This document shows, in pieces, positions 43,347 to 53,598 of a DNA stretch of 60,591 nt (position 1 is its first letter; every line of letters begins with the position of its first letter). Position numbers and translations under genes: made by a program. This DNA is from Symsagittifera roscoffensis (Eukaryota > Xenacoelomorpha > Acoela > Convolutidae). The DNA lies in contig NW_026970703.1 of the NCBI RefSeq assembly GCF_963678635.1, positions 1 to 60,591 on the forward strand. The letters are read 5' to 3'. The notes under the pieces were generated by a model. That model saw only the letters and a program-made list of their open reading frames with translations. It did not search any database and was not told where the DNA came from.

Positions 43347-44204
43347 TGAGTTTACTGTACATTTGATTTCAACAGCATCAATGGATTATTTCCCAGACAA
43401 CACTTTGGCCAGTTTTAGAAATTTTTGTAAAGAAGAAATAGCTTTAGACGGAGATTGGAGAGTTGCTCTCTCAGAAATAATTTTCCCCACAAAATTAAAC
43501 AATGTTACTGATGAGGAATTTACGTACTTCAGAGCATCCGAAGTAGTAGCCAGTAAATCCAACGCTGGCAATCGGAATACAATTTCCAGACCCTACTATG
43601 GCGAAAAATTTTTTATCAAATCAGGAGAGTACACTTTTATAGAACATTTGATTAATGAGATAAAAACAAAACTCAAAGACAAAATTCATTTTGATGCGAG
43701 TCCTCAAGAAATCAGAATAGCATGAGCATTTGGATGAACGCAAATGAAGGAATCTCATTCCCAAGTCCCCAAATACCCAGTCTGTTAGGCTACAATGCAA
43801 AACTTGATGAGAACGGTGAATATCCCATTGGTTACAAAATGATACCCTCCTTCGATGCATCTTATGAGGGAAACGAACTGTACGAATCTCATTTCCCATA
43901 TGACTTATCAAGTGGGACAAGTCTAATTTTTGTCTATATTGACATTATTCAATACCAAACTGTTGGTGATGCAAAGGCTCTATTGTTACGCGTCATTGAT
44001 TCAAATAGACGCATCAAAAACGGTAGTGCCTGCAGCATTGAACCTAATCATCGAAAAAACTTCACTAATTTAGACTACAAAAAATTATTCACTTCATCTG
44101 TACAATCAATATCGGTACAGTTGCGCACAGAAACTGGAAGACTAGTGCCTTTTGCAGGAACTGGTAAAGTTGTGTTGACTCTAAAATTCAAGCGCTTTGA
44201 TTGA
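43336..44204 (+). pseudogene. Minor capsid (penton-like) protein, one frameshift
   Basis: The start MGSDEFTVHL overlaps the integrase end. The first half (43336-43725) has DYFPDNTLASFRNFCKEEIALDGDWRVALSEI, the usual beginning of the single-jelly-roll minor capsid protein. The second half (43722-44204) continues SIWMNANEG...LLGY and ends in strands SISVQLRTETG...VVLTLKFKR. The two overlap by four bases (ATGA) in different frames, so one indel near 43720 is likely. Forms capsid vertices in related elements. Confidence 0.8.
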
Positions 44205-44210
44205 AAACCA

Positions 44211-44633
44211 ATGGAACAATATTATGCAAAGCAAGCTTCACTTCCTCATTTCTCTGGACACTACCGACAACGCGGCAGTGGATTTGGCGCTTTGACTGCT
44301 GGTATTGGTCGTGTTGCTATACCGTTTGCACGACGGGTTATTCTACCGGCTGCGAAAAAACTGGGCAGAGAACTTTTGATGAGTGCAGCGCCAGAACTAA
44401 TTGATGTCGCTATGAAAAAGAAGTCTCCTAAACAAGCATTGAAAAACACTGTCACAAAAACTGCAAGAAAACAACTCGGTGGTGGTAGACGACGTCGTCG
44501 AAAGACACCAATGAATGGATTACGAAGAAGAAGGTCAGTAGGGGCTCGAAAAAGAAAAATAACCATTCGAAGAAAAACCAGACCAGTGAGAAGTCGAGCA
44601 GATTTTTTCTCAAACATAAAAAATGATCGCTAA
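44211..44633 (+). CDS. Basic core-like protein (adenovirus pVI/pX-like)
   Basis: 140 codons. Gly-rich N-terminus HYRQRGSGFGALTAGIGR, amphipathic helix region ARRVILPAAKKLGRELLMSA, and very basic C-terminus with RRRRRK and repeated RR motifs. This plan (Gly-rich start, membrane-active-like helix, Arg-rich tail) matches the small core/cement protein next to the major capsid in Polintons and adenoviruses. Likely DNA-binding inside the virion. Overlaps the major capsid start by 11 bp. Confidence 0.65.
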   Translation: MEQYYAKQASLPHFSGHYRQRGSGFGALTAGIGRVAIPFARRVILPAAKKLGRELLMSAAPELIDVAMKKKSPKQALKNTVTKTARKQLGGGRRRRRKTPMNGLRRRRSVGARKRKITIRRKTRPVRSRADFFSNIKNDR

Positions 44634-45930
44634 TTTGTTACCCAATGAAGCTACCCATAGCTCTCTGGATTTGTTTGAAAAACAACCTCTTTTGATTACT
44701 TTTGAAAACGCTTTTGATCAAAAAATTGGACCTGTCTATTCACCCAATGGACCAATGCTTGAATTTGAAATCACCGGTGACCGTAATAATTTTGTTGACC
44801 TGCAAAAAGATTATTTGGAAATACGATGCAAAGTAACGCAATCAAATGGAGCTGATCTGCGATACGACAACACTGATGCTACTGTGTCTGATTCACCGTT
44901 CCTCGTAAACAACTCCCTGTATTCCCTTTTCTCTGACTGTACCCTCTCTGCTAATGGACTCAAAATCTCAAATGCCAATAGTAATTTTGCGCATAAAAGC
45001 TTTATTGGAACAGAATTTTCTAACAGCAAAGGAGCCAAGGACTCATGGCTTAAGTGTCAGGGATATCGTTTTGAAAACAATCCCGCTGCAATCGATGCAG
45101 CTGATTTCACATCTCAACGAGAACTGGTCCGTGAATCGAGGGAAATTTGGTTCTATGGACCCGCTGGAGTTGATTTTTTCACATGTGACAAGCATTTGTT
45201 GAGCGGTGTTACCCTCAGACTTTCCTACAGACGTTCTCATGAAGACTTTCTCATTATATCGGAAGATGCTGCCAAGCATTACAAGCTGCAAATACTCGAA
45301 GCGAACCTATATGTTAGAAAAATGACTGTGACTGACCATGTGCTCTCTGCCATTGAATCAACTTTGCTCAAAACTCCTGCGAACTACCCATATCAAGAAG
45401 AAATTACAAAAACATTTCTTGCAACAGCTGGTCAGCGCAGCTGGCAACAGGAAGATATTTTTGCTCGTGAACCGGTGAGACAAATTATCATAGCATTGAA
45501 CACAAATAATGCATTTCTAGGAACAAACCGAACGAATCCTTTTCATTATCAAAAATTTGGATTGGAGCAAGTTACTTTGAGACGAAATGGTTTACCAATA
45601 GCAAGTACACCAATCAGTACACAAGATCATAAACGTCTCTTCTTCAACACACTATCAGCGCTGGGTTTGTTGCACTGCGGGCTGGGAATCACTCTGGATA
45701 ACTACCAACAGCACTTTATTATGTGTTTTGATCTCACTAGCACACAGCAGGCAGCTCATGACTTCTTGCATCCAGAACTTACTAACTGCTCAGTTTCACT
45801 CGATCTTCAATTCTCAAACGCTTTGACAGCAAACCTGGAAATTTTTGTTTGGGGTATACGCTCATCCAATGTATTTATTACCTCCGACCGCAAAGTTACA
45901 AAGAACGTCCTTCCCATTTCGACAGTCTGA
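44623..45930 (+). CDS. Major capsid protein (double jelly roll)
   Basis: 435 codons, intact. Starts LDLFEKQPLLITFENAF, then PMLEFEITGDRNNFVDL, YLEIRCKV, LVNNSLYSLFSDCTLSANG, the hallmark first jelly roll of Polinton hexon-like proteins. The second roll includes YVRKMTVTDHV, TNRTNPFHYQ and FDLTSTQQAAHDFLHPELTNCSVSLDLQF. Forms trimers that build an icosahedral capsid. The homologue at 59341-60591 is about half identical by eye. Two bases separate its stop from the protease start. Confidence 0.93.
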   Translation: MIANLLPNEATHSSLDLFEKQPLLITFENAFDQKIGPVYSPNGPMLEFEITGDRNNFVDLQKDYLEIRCKVTQSNGADLRYDNTDATVSDSPFLVNNSLYSLFSDCTLSANGLKISNANSNFAHKSFIGTEFSNSKGAKDSWLKCQGYRFENNPAAIDAADFTSQRELVRESREIWFYGPAGVDFFTCDKHLLSGVTLRLSYRRSHEDFLIISEDAAKHYKLQILEANLYVRKMTVTDHVLSAIESTLLKTPANYPYQEEITKTFLATAGQRSWQQEDIFAREPVRQIIIALNTNNAFLGTNRTNPFHYQKFGLEQVTLRRNGLPIASTPISTQDHKRLFFNTLSALGLLHCGLGITLDNYQQHFIMCFDLTSTQQAAHDFLHPELTNCSVSLDLQFSNALTANLEIFVWGIRSSNVFITSDRKVTKNVLPISTV

Positions 45931-45932
45931 AA

Positions 45933-46379
45933 ATGGATGAAATCCAGTTGCAGGACCTCATTCAGAATTGTAAACATCTGAAATATAAGTTTTTTGGAGT
46001 ATTTGCAGCCGACAATTTTCCACCTCACATCCCAAACAACATCTTTATGATTGTGAACACTTCAAAATCAGATTCTCCGGGGACACATTGGATTGTGATA
46101 TGCAACAGAAGAAATGTTTTATACTTCGCTGATCCTCTCGGTCTTCCTCTCTGGCAGTACACCAATCTGTATAAACGATTGAACGAGAATTTTCATCAAG
46201 TGACTGAATTGATGACAAACTTTCCCATGCAAGACTCAAACTCTACCATGTGCGGTTCTTTTTGTATTTATATTGCACATTTGATTTTTGATAAAAACTT
46301 TAATGGTGATGCTTCTGATACTGTTTACATAACTGATCATGTTTTGAAACGTTTCCTAACTCACATGCTTACCCATTAA
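45933..46379 (+). CDS. Adenain-type cysteine protease (capsid maturation)
   Basis: 148 codons from ATG 45933, two bases after the capsid stop. Catalytic residues in family order: His52 in GTHW, Asp67 in ADPLG, Cys107 in TMCGSFC, a C48/C5-like fold. It processes capsid proteins during virion maturation. Intact. Last gene of the rightward array. Confidence 0.93.
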   Translation: MDEIQLQDLIQNCKHLKYKFFGVFAADNFPPHIPNNIFMIVNTSKSDSPGTHWIVICNRRNVLYFADPLGLPLWQYTNLYKRLNENFHQVTELMTNFPMQDSNSTMCGSFCIYIAHLIFDKNFNGDASDTVYITDHVLKRFLTHMLTH

Positions 46380-47272
46380 CTAACCATTTAATATTGTTGA
46401 TATATACATTTTACAATTTAATTTTGAACAATACAATCTTTTAGTAATTGAAATTTTACCCAATTTTTAACTGAATAGCAGTAATTCGAGAAGTTAAGCT
46501 TTTTATCAAAGTGAGAAAAAAAGTGCAAAATCGATCTATGGGGGGATATCACCATACCAGCAACTGTTGCCTCCTTTCAGTACAATTTCCGGACGGGTTT
46601 CGAAACGCCGCCTTTCGGCTGAGAGTCAAGCGCCATGCGTTTTCCTCTACTCGGACCCCAAGAAATTTTGTTCCACTTCAATTTTATAGTAACAAGTTAG
46701 GTACAAGTCTTAGAAATGATTGCAGCAAAATTAATGGGCACTTTTGGCTTTCATCAGTGTTCTCGTTTTTCAAGATCTTTAGACACTTCAACCTTTTAGC
46801 TCTTTCAATCTTTCTATAAAATCAAAGCTTTTGTCATAGATTTCGGACGTTTTTTTTAGTCTCCTGTAGACACGGAAAATGGAAATGTCGAAATTTTCAA
46901 GCCAATTTCATTATTTTAGAGTTTTCAGTGTTTCGTAATTTTTCCTTATTTTTTAGCTTCATTTGGCTTAAAGTAATTTTTCATTCTTATTTTGGTCAAA
47001 TTGAATTTTGCCTAAATAGAGGTGGCGGCCGCCGCACTTGACGAATTTTCCTTTCTTCGAGACTCAGCAATAAAACATGCATTTTTGAAGGAAATCGGTC
47101 ACCGCAGCCAACAGTTAAGCTACGCTGCCAAAATCTTGTGCTTTCCTATATACCATATAGTTTGGTCACATCTAATAGGTATATAACGTCATTTTACATG
47201 TAAACAAACCAATACCCCCAAACTTTAGAAGGGAAAACATGCACCGACCAAAACCTAATTCCATTCCCGTTT
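46380..47272. other. Non-coding between protease and right TIR
   Basis: About 890 bp. The ORF at 46511-46819 has no motif and odd composition. A GC-rich GGCGGCCGCC lies at about 47025. Nothing else is supported. Confidence 0.45.
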
Positions 47273-47530
47273 CCACAACGTTCAGTGGGAATACTCAATA
47301 ATATACCGAAGTTTTACATGAGGACTATTAGGTATAAAATTATACATGGTGACAATTAGGATTATTACATAGTGACAATTAGGTATAAAATTATACATGG
47401 TGACAATTAGGATTATTACATGGTGACCATTGCTGATCATTTAATACATGGTGACCATTATGATTTATACCTAATGGTCATCCATGTATGACAACCCCCC
47501 CCGATCCTAGTGCACTATATGCATACTACT
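47273..47530 (-). repeat. Polinton 1 right terminal inverted repeat
   Basis: 258 bp, the inverted counterpart of 28699-28911. It differs by a 51-bp tandem duplication of the TTGTCAC...ATACCTAA unit and a G-run shorter by six, which together give the 45-bp length difference. Otherwise almost no substitutions are seen. Confidence 0.95.
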
Positions 47531-47536
47531 CGCGTT
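47531..47536. repeat. 6-bp target-site duplication of the Polinton, right
   Basis: CGCGTT, matching 28693-28698. Confidence 0.9.
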
Positions 47537-47742
47537 TTTTTTTGGCGCGCGCTCCCCCTCAAAGTTAGTATATATTGGCGCCAAAGGCGCCTTTAGAAAA
47601 ATTTTAGGGTCGGTCGGCCAAAAATGGATTTCTGAAAAACTATCAAAGGGGGGACCCTTTGGGTCGGCAGGGGGTCGAATCCCTGAGAGGGGGGGGGGGG
47701 GGCGTCCGCCAATCCCCCCGCTGCCCCCTAAATCCGCCCCTG

Positions 47743-47750
47743 CTCTCTTG
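47743..47750. repeat. 8-bp target-site duplication, right (hAT-like)
   Basis: CTCTCTTG, matching 28452-28459. Confidence 0.9.
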
Positions 47751-49232
47751 TCTTATTTGTGAAAATTACATACTTTTGAAAAACAAGTTTTACTCATCGG
47801 AAAAAAACAAGTTTTAATCAAAAAAAGACTATAATCTTCCCGTCGTCTTAGAAGGCTGATATTTTTATACATGGAATTTTTTTCCTCACGACGCCCCAAC
47901 AAGAAATTGGGCCATGCAAAGGGAAATCTGCACTCTCTTTTTTGATCAATTACTCAGCCATTCAAAGATTTTCAAAAAAAATTTGGTTCCTCGATGAGCT
48001 GATTGTTTGATCTTTCATTTATAAAGCCCTTTAATTACCCACTTAGCGATATCCACTTGAATTATAACAGACATTTTAAAGCCCATCGAACTGAGAAAAA
48101 TGAACTCGCACCAATTTTGATATCGAAAAAATTATGTAGATTTAACTGAGATTGATTTTGTATAAAAAAGCACGAAGATTAAAAACAAGAGGTTAACTGA
48201 TTTAGATCAATTTTAAATTGACTTAAATTTATCTTAAATCTCAGCTAATTTTAATCTCAACTCTCTTTTTTTTGTTATTAGGGGGATTAAAACGCATATA
48301 AGGCGTCAGTGTTATTTTGCATTTTTTCATGATTTAGGATTTCCTTGCATACGTTCAGCTCAACTTTTAACCTTTATTGACCTTGTTTCTAATTAATTGA
48401 ATGTTTTATGCCCAATATTTGATTTAAAATTGTTTGATGATTTTACTGCAAAATTTTGAGCCCAAATTTTGAACAATGTGACTATTTTCTCGATGTCCTA
48501 CTTCAATTTTTAACAAAATAAAATTAACAATAATGATTTTCTATAACTTTGTTGCCATTGAGCCAAAGTAACGGTTGATTTATATCGACTTTTTTCTTGA
48601 TTTGTTATATGGGTTTTTGCCCAGTATCTAAATAACAACGATAATTTTCGATTGTTTCAGTGCGAAAATTTCAGTTCAAAATCTGACTTTTCAGATTGAA
48701 TTTTTCAAATTCTATAACATCTAGCATGTTTATTTTTAGTTCAAAATTCGAGAATAAAATTTTTCCATCATTTATTTAAAATTGCATGTTTTTTGTTCTA
48801 CGTGTTAACAAAAAAAATCTTCATATATTTATTTGAAGTAGATTTCTTAGACACTTAAAGCGTTCTGCTCTTTAGTCTTTTAAAATGTATTTAAATGAAT
48901 TTTAGTAAGATTGAGGGGGTTTTAAGTGAGACTCGGATGGATTATATCGAATCGGAAAACCCATCCAGATCAATCTATTTTTTCGACCCTTACAGATTTC
49001 AAGAAAGATCGATTTAAATTGCTTAACAATCCATTTCACTTGCTAAAACGCACTTTGTTTAATTGATCTGCATCAAATCAAACACAACTTAAAATCAGTA
49101 TAATACGATCAGAAACCATTTTTCTGTCAGTGCGGGCCGATTTCTACTTGAGTTACAAAATACTTTCATATGCTAGACATCCACAGTCAAGGTATTCAGT
49201 GCCGGTTTTTACTGACTGGTACTTACCACACT
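47751..49232. other. Gene-free spacer between the two Polintons
   Basis: 1.5 kb of AT-rich sequence with no supported gene, RNA or repeat. Confidence 0.45.
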
Positions 49233-49253
49233 AGTAGTATTGTAATCCGCCGT

Positions 49254-49390
49254 GTGTCCTTAGGGGGGGGGGTCTTTTCGACGGTAGGGGTCTTTGGGGT
49301 CCTACCAAAAGTAGGGTCCAAAAGGACCCATCTTTTTTAAAGCCCCAAAGTACCCTGCCCGAAATAAAAAAGACCCCTCTCTTAGGACAC
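49254..49390. repeat. Subterminal palindrome near the left end of Polinton 2
   Basis: GTGTCCTTAGGG and GGGGTCTTTT at the left are matched inverted by AAAAGACCCC and CTTAGGACAC at the right, with an inner GGGTCC...GGACCC pairing. About 137 bp that can fold on itself. It could be part of the terminal repeat or a small foldback insertion. Confidence 0.55.
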
Positions 49391-50015
49391 CCGACAGACA
49401 AAATACTTTGGTATTTATTTTCGCGCGGTGGTTAAATTTAATCCCTTCCAAACTTTGCCACCACTAAATAAGTATGGGTATATCCGGCTGCGGTTTTTTC
49501 GCCTATTTTTATCTAAAAGCTAATCCTTTTCGTTCATATAAATATGAGTTTACATAAAGTACCATTCATATTTCCTTTTATAATTTTTTGGTAATTGTTG
49601 TTCGTTTCTCTTTCTTATTATTTTTTTCAAACTTATTTCCAAGTCTCCCTTATTTTCGATTTGCACCTTTTTGATTCTTTTAGCCTTACTATTAGCTTAC
49701 TTTGGGAAACTAAAAACGCAATCCTTCGCTCCTGCTTCAAGGGTAAGTTGCAATTACCAGTCTCTTTTGCGCCGGTCTATTTAACTTAAAACAATGTTTG
49801 TTGAATGTTTTATATTTACAAATGCACAGCCGTAGTTCCAAGTAACAAGGCAATTTAGCCGACATTTTCAAGTGAAAAATTTTATTGATCAATTTTATCA
49901 AGTTTTCTACTTTTTTCTGACTAGAACGAACAGACGCTTCTGTTAGAATAAATGGATTATTGATAGGCTGAGGGTCTCTTGAACTGCTAGCTGCGCTTTC
50001 TTCTTGAAGCTCTTC
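49391..50015. other. Non-coding left end of Polinton 2
   Basis: Between the palindrome and the polB terminus, AT-rich, no supported ORF. It corresponds to 28912-29251 of element 1. Confidence 0.4.
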
Positions 50016-50419
50016 CTACGTATAGCTTTCTTGAAGAAAGCCCCAATCTGGGACCCGGAATTCCGGCGATTGCCAGCTTTCGCTGTTTTCGCTGCTATAA
50101 GTCGGGGTATTTGTCAACTGTGAGTTTGCACACTCGCTTTCTTCCGCAATGGCCTCGAAGAACACATTTTCTTCTGTAGACCTGTGTCCAAAGGGCAATG
50201 TAGCTATCCCGTCGAATAGTAAGAACCGCTTACTATCGAAGGGTGAAAGGGCAATTCGGTTCTGCGCTATGGTTATGTTGGTATGGGCTTTCGATTTTAT
50301 TGAGTAGTTGTATTTACGAAGGGTTTTTCCACTCAGTAATGTTTCCCTGAACCTCTGGTGTGTAAGTTGCTGCTGGGAGTGTTGCACTACTCCTTTTGCA
50401 CTCCTCTTGCTAGTTGAAT

Positions 50420-50924
50420 CTAAATGAAGAACAAAGATTAGCCCATAAACATATTTTAGCTTTGTAAGCCCATAAAAATTCGCAAGCCCAGTTCTAGTAT
50501 TAATAACAAAAACGGTTCCCAAATCTGAATATTTTGAAGACTCAATATCTAATAACATTCCAATTTTTTCAAATCCAAAAAGTTTAAATATCTTAATTCA
50601 TTCCAAATCATAAAAATTCCAAATCGTGTCATTATCAAAAAATCATTCCATGTCAAAATTTTAAATTTGTTCACGTCAAAACTTACAAAAGTGCGTTTGT
50701 GGTGAGTATTTGCTGAAAACATTTTAAATGATGAATGGTCCTTCGTTTTAAGTTTTTAAATGAAGAATCAGAGCCTTTCAGGGCTAGTTATGTCTAATTA
50801 AATTGACAGGGATCAACAAAAATTATTAATTTGGTCCCAACAAGATCCAAAACCCCAATGGAGGGAACCCTTAATGTAAAGAAATGGAGGGGACTTGGAG
50901 AGTTGCTTTTTTTTCAATACTAAC
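50420..50924 (-). other. polB intron 2, shared with Polinton 1
   Basis: Donor CAG/GTTAGT at 50924 and acceptor TTCATTTAG at 50420, 505 nt. Splicing joins the KPKLYS region to KRSAKG in frame, the same position as the intron at 29986-30633. Confidence 0.75.
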
Positions 50925-53499
50925 CTGCATATTTCAACGAGTAGAGCTTTGGTTTCATCGCGATGAATTCTGCAATGATTTTTCCCGCCGCCTCGTCCTT
51001 AAATTTCGATACAACCTTCTTATTCACATTGCTGAATAAAAAGTGATCGCTTGGGTAGTTGGAAAAATTGAAACTATCGGTCAGTTTTTGCAGATCTGCG
51101 TATACGTCTTCGGTTTTTATCGCATAAATAAACGAATCTGTGTCACTGTATAGCAGTTTAAGGTTCATGCTTGCTTGCTTTCATTTGCCGATAATGAAAG
51201 TAAAACATGAATCTTTTCGACAAATCCAAAATACTTGCACCAATTATCATGGGTTTGTCCCACAAAATACTCGTTACAGCAAAACAAACAGTAGCAACTT
51301 TCTCGTCGATTATCTGGAAGCTTTTCATTGTGCTCAAAGCTGTTTTTTGAAGCAATTCTCTTTCGTTTCTAATAATTTCTAGTTTTTTGCGTCCTAGTTT
51401 TGATTCCATAGTTTTACCGAATGCTTAATTTACAATGAGCTTGTAAAAGTTCTCTTCAAATTTGTTGCGCGCTGACATTCTCAATTGAGTGTTTAAATCG
51501 ACAAAGGGCTCCATCCATCTAACTTGACAAAATTTTAAGACCTTAATCAATTTGGTAACTCTTAAGCCTAGTTCTATGTAGAGTTTTAATGTAAGGTAGT
51601 GCAGAACGTAGCCTTCCTTTGGATCTAATGTTTAAACCAGTTTTGGTACCTTTGGTAGCGACGTGACCCCATCTCCCCTAACATCTGTGTTTGCTCGTTA
51701 CTTAGTTTATCCGTGCCGATAACTTCACGTGAGGGGGCTACCGGGTAGTCTGCAAAGTAATCTTGAAGTTCTTCAGGTATACTGAGATCCACTTCCAAAA
51801 TGTATCCCCACTCAGATTTATCGTCGGTTTGCAAAATATATTCGAGACTTTCCTCAACTATTGAGAAATCTTTGATGGGAAGGGGACAGTGTTTCATAAC
51901 ACCCCCGTATAAATTGTAAGCGTCTATATTCAATAGATAGCTAGAGGGCTCTTCATGATTGTAGTCTTCGAGGTATTTGTTGTTGGCTTTAAAAAAACGG
52001 CGTGCATATATCGATGACATCCCTCCCCGTATCATTTTTTGAACCATGTTCAAATGTTCTTTTTCAGTAAGTAACTTGAGGTCTGCATTGCAGACTTTTA
52101 TGAATGCATCGCCCGAGAGGTTACTAGCCGTGAAGTAGTATGCACAATCTAATCCGTACGTTTCGTAACAAACTTCACGAAAGGCTTCGAATACTGAAGC
52201 GAGTAGTAGTACGTCCGTTGCTAGGTATACATCATGGTACTCGCCTAGTGATGAGCATTTCATTTCGGCGAAAACTTTAATGGCATGCTTGAACTGATTT
52301 TTCGAAACACTTATTTCCCCTCCCTGTAAAGTGTTGCTCCACATTTTTCTAGGTGGCAGTCGGGTTTCTCGAAATTTTTCAAAACTACTAAAGTATGAAT
52401 ACGGGTAGAAACCTTTTTGTTTTAGCAATGCTAACTGTTCTGCTGAGTAACCAAGTTCTTCAAAGTAATTTTCCAGAAGGAAAAATTTTTCTGCCGGCAA
52501 GTATTCGACGAGTTTTCAAAGGGGGACAGCATGAATTTTTAGGAGTCTATGAAACGTAGATTTTCATACACTTTTTTGAGTTTTCCGTTTTTATCGGTGT
52601 ATGATTTGATATAGACCGACATAGTGAGTGATATATACTTCTCCTCAGTGGAAGGGATCACTGAGTAAGTGTTTTCAGGGTTACTGTTTGAGAGCGCTTT
52701 TATAATGAAATGCAGATCATAGTTTGACAAGTTATGCGCTATTACGGGTATATAGTTCGCCGTTTTTCGATTGATATTGCATTCGTTATGCGCCCATCCC
52801 AAGAACTTGTTGGTATAGTGACAGTGATCAAGTACAACTTGGTCATTGTCAGCAATTTCTGTTTCACATATCCAACAAACGTGCGCTTCTTCACGCGTGC
52901 AACTTGGTGTGCCAGTGAACGTGTAATACTTTCGTTTTTCGAGGTATATTTTTTTCGCCAAAGATTTGAGCGAGGCGATCAATTCCTTCATAAAATTTTC
53001 TCCTCTCTTCAGTTCAAACTTTAAAACTTCGCGCTTCCCAAATTCAACAACGGCCAGAGCGTAACCGCATGGTTGATGAATCTCTAGTGTTTGGGTGCTA
53101 GTTTTTTCGGGGTCGGGTTGCGGTCCGTATACGGGTAGTAGTAGCAATTCGAGGTCAAAGTAAATAACTCTCGGTGCATACCAGCGGGCAGTTAAATTTT
53201 TGAAACGCTGAGTGTCCTTTCCCGGTTTTGGCAGAGTGATTACCACTCCCTCGTCTTGGTAGCACATTTCCTGGTGCCTTTGTAGTGTATCGATGCATGA
53301 ACATGTATGGAAGCATTTGCGGCAAATTTGGTTTCGGTCTCGGTGTAGTTTTCCACGCACATATTCCACAACCGTCATCAAATCAGTAATCAGCACATAG
53401 TGATGAGTTTGTCCGTTGCTGAGTAGTAGTAGGTCAACACATAGATCACTTGAGTTTTTGCTGGACACTCTCAAAGGTAGCAATTCACCTTCTTTGTAC

Positions 53500-53598
53500 C
53501 TAATGAAAACAAACAATTGAGTTCTCGGGTTTCTGGATGAACGTAATGTGTTAAAAATGATTAAACAAATGTTTTGTCAAAAAAAAATCAATGCTCAC
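53500..53598 (-). other. polB intron 1, only in Polinton 2
   Basis: Donor CG/GTGAGC at 53598 and acceptor TTTTCATTAG at 53500, 99 nt, frame preserved (NVF...YKEGELLP). In element 1 the same protein region is continuous (NVFQYHKGDLLP), so the intron was gained or lost after the two elements diverged. Confidence 0.75.

Larger units (their letters stand above)
28699..47530. mobile_element. Polinton/Maverick element 1 (18.8 kb)
   Basis: Complete from end to end. AG...CT termini, 6-bp duplication, terminal inverted repeats, and the diagnostic gene set: protein-primed polB, integrase, A32/FtsK-type ATPase, adenain-like protease, double-jelly-roll major capsid and minor capsid. The left third is transcribed leftward (polymerase, NLS protein), the rest rightward in a tight array with overlapping frames. 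Capsid, protease and ATPase frames are open. polB and integrase have single in-frame stops and some small genes have single frameshifts. Polintons are self-synthesising transposons that probably also form virions. Confidence 0.97.
28460..47742. mobile_element. Non-autonomous hAT-like element interrupted by a Polinton
   Basis: Termini CAGGGGCGGATCTAGG (28460) and its inverted counterpart ending at 47742 (15 of 16 bases match) are typical hAT-type ends. They are flanked by the perfect 8-bp duplication CTCTCTTG. Its own sequence is only 28460-28698 and 47537-47742, about 445 bp, non-coding, with G/C runs just inside the ends. The 18.8-kb Polinton splits it at CGCGTT. The hAT-like copy was therefore present first, and the Polinton came second. 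Confidence 0.88.
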
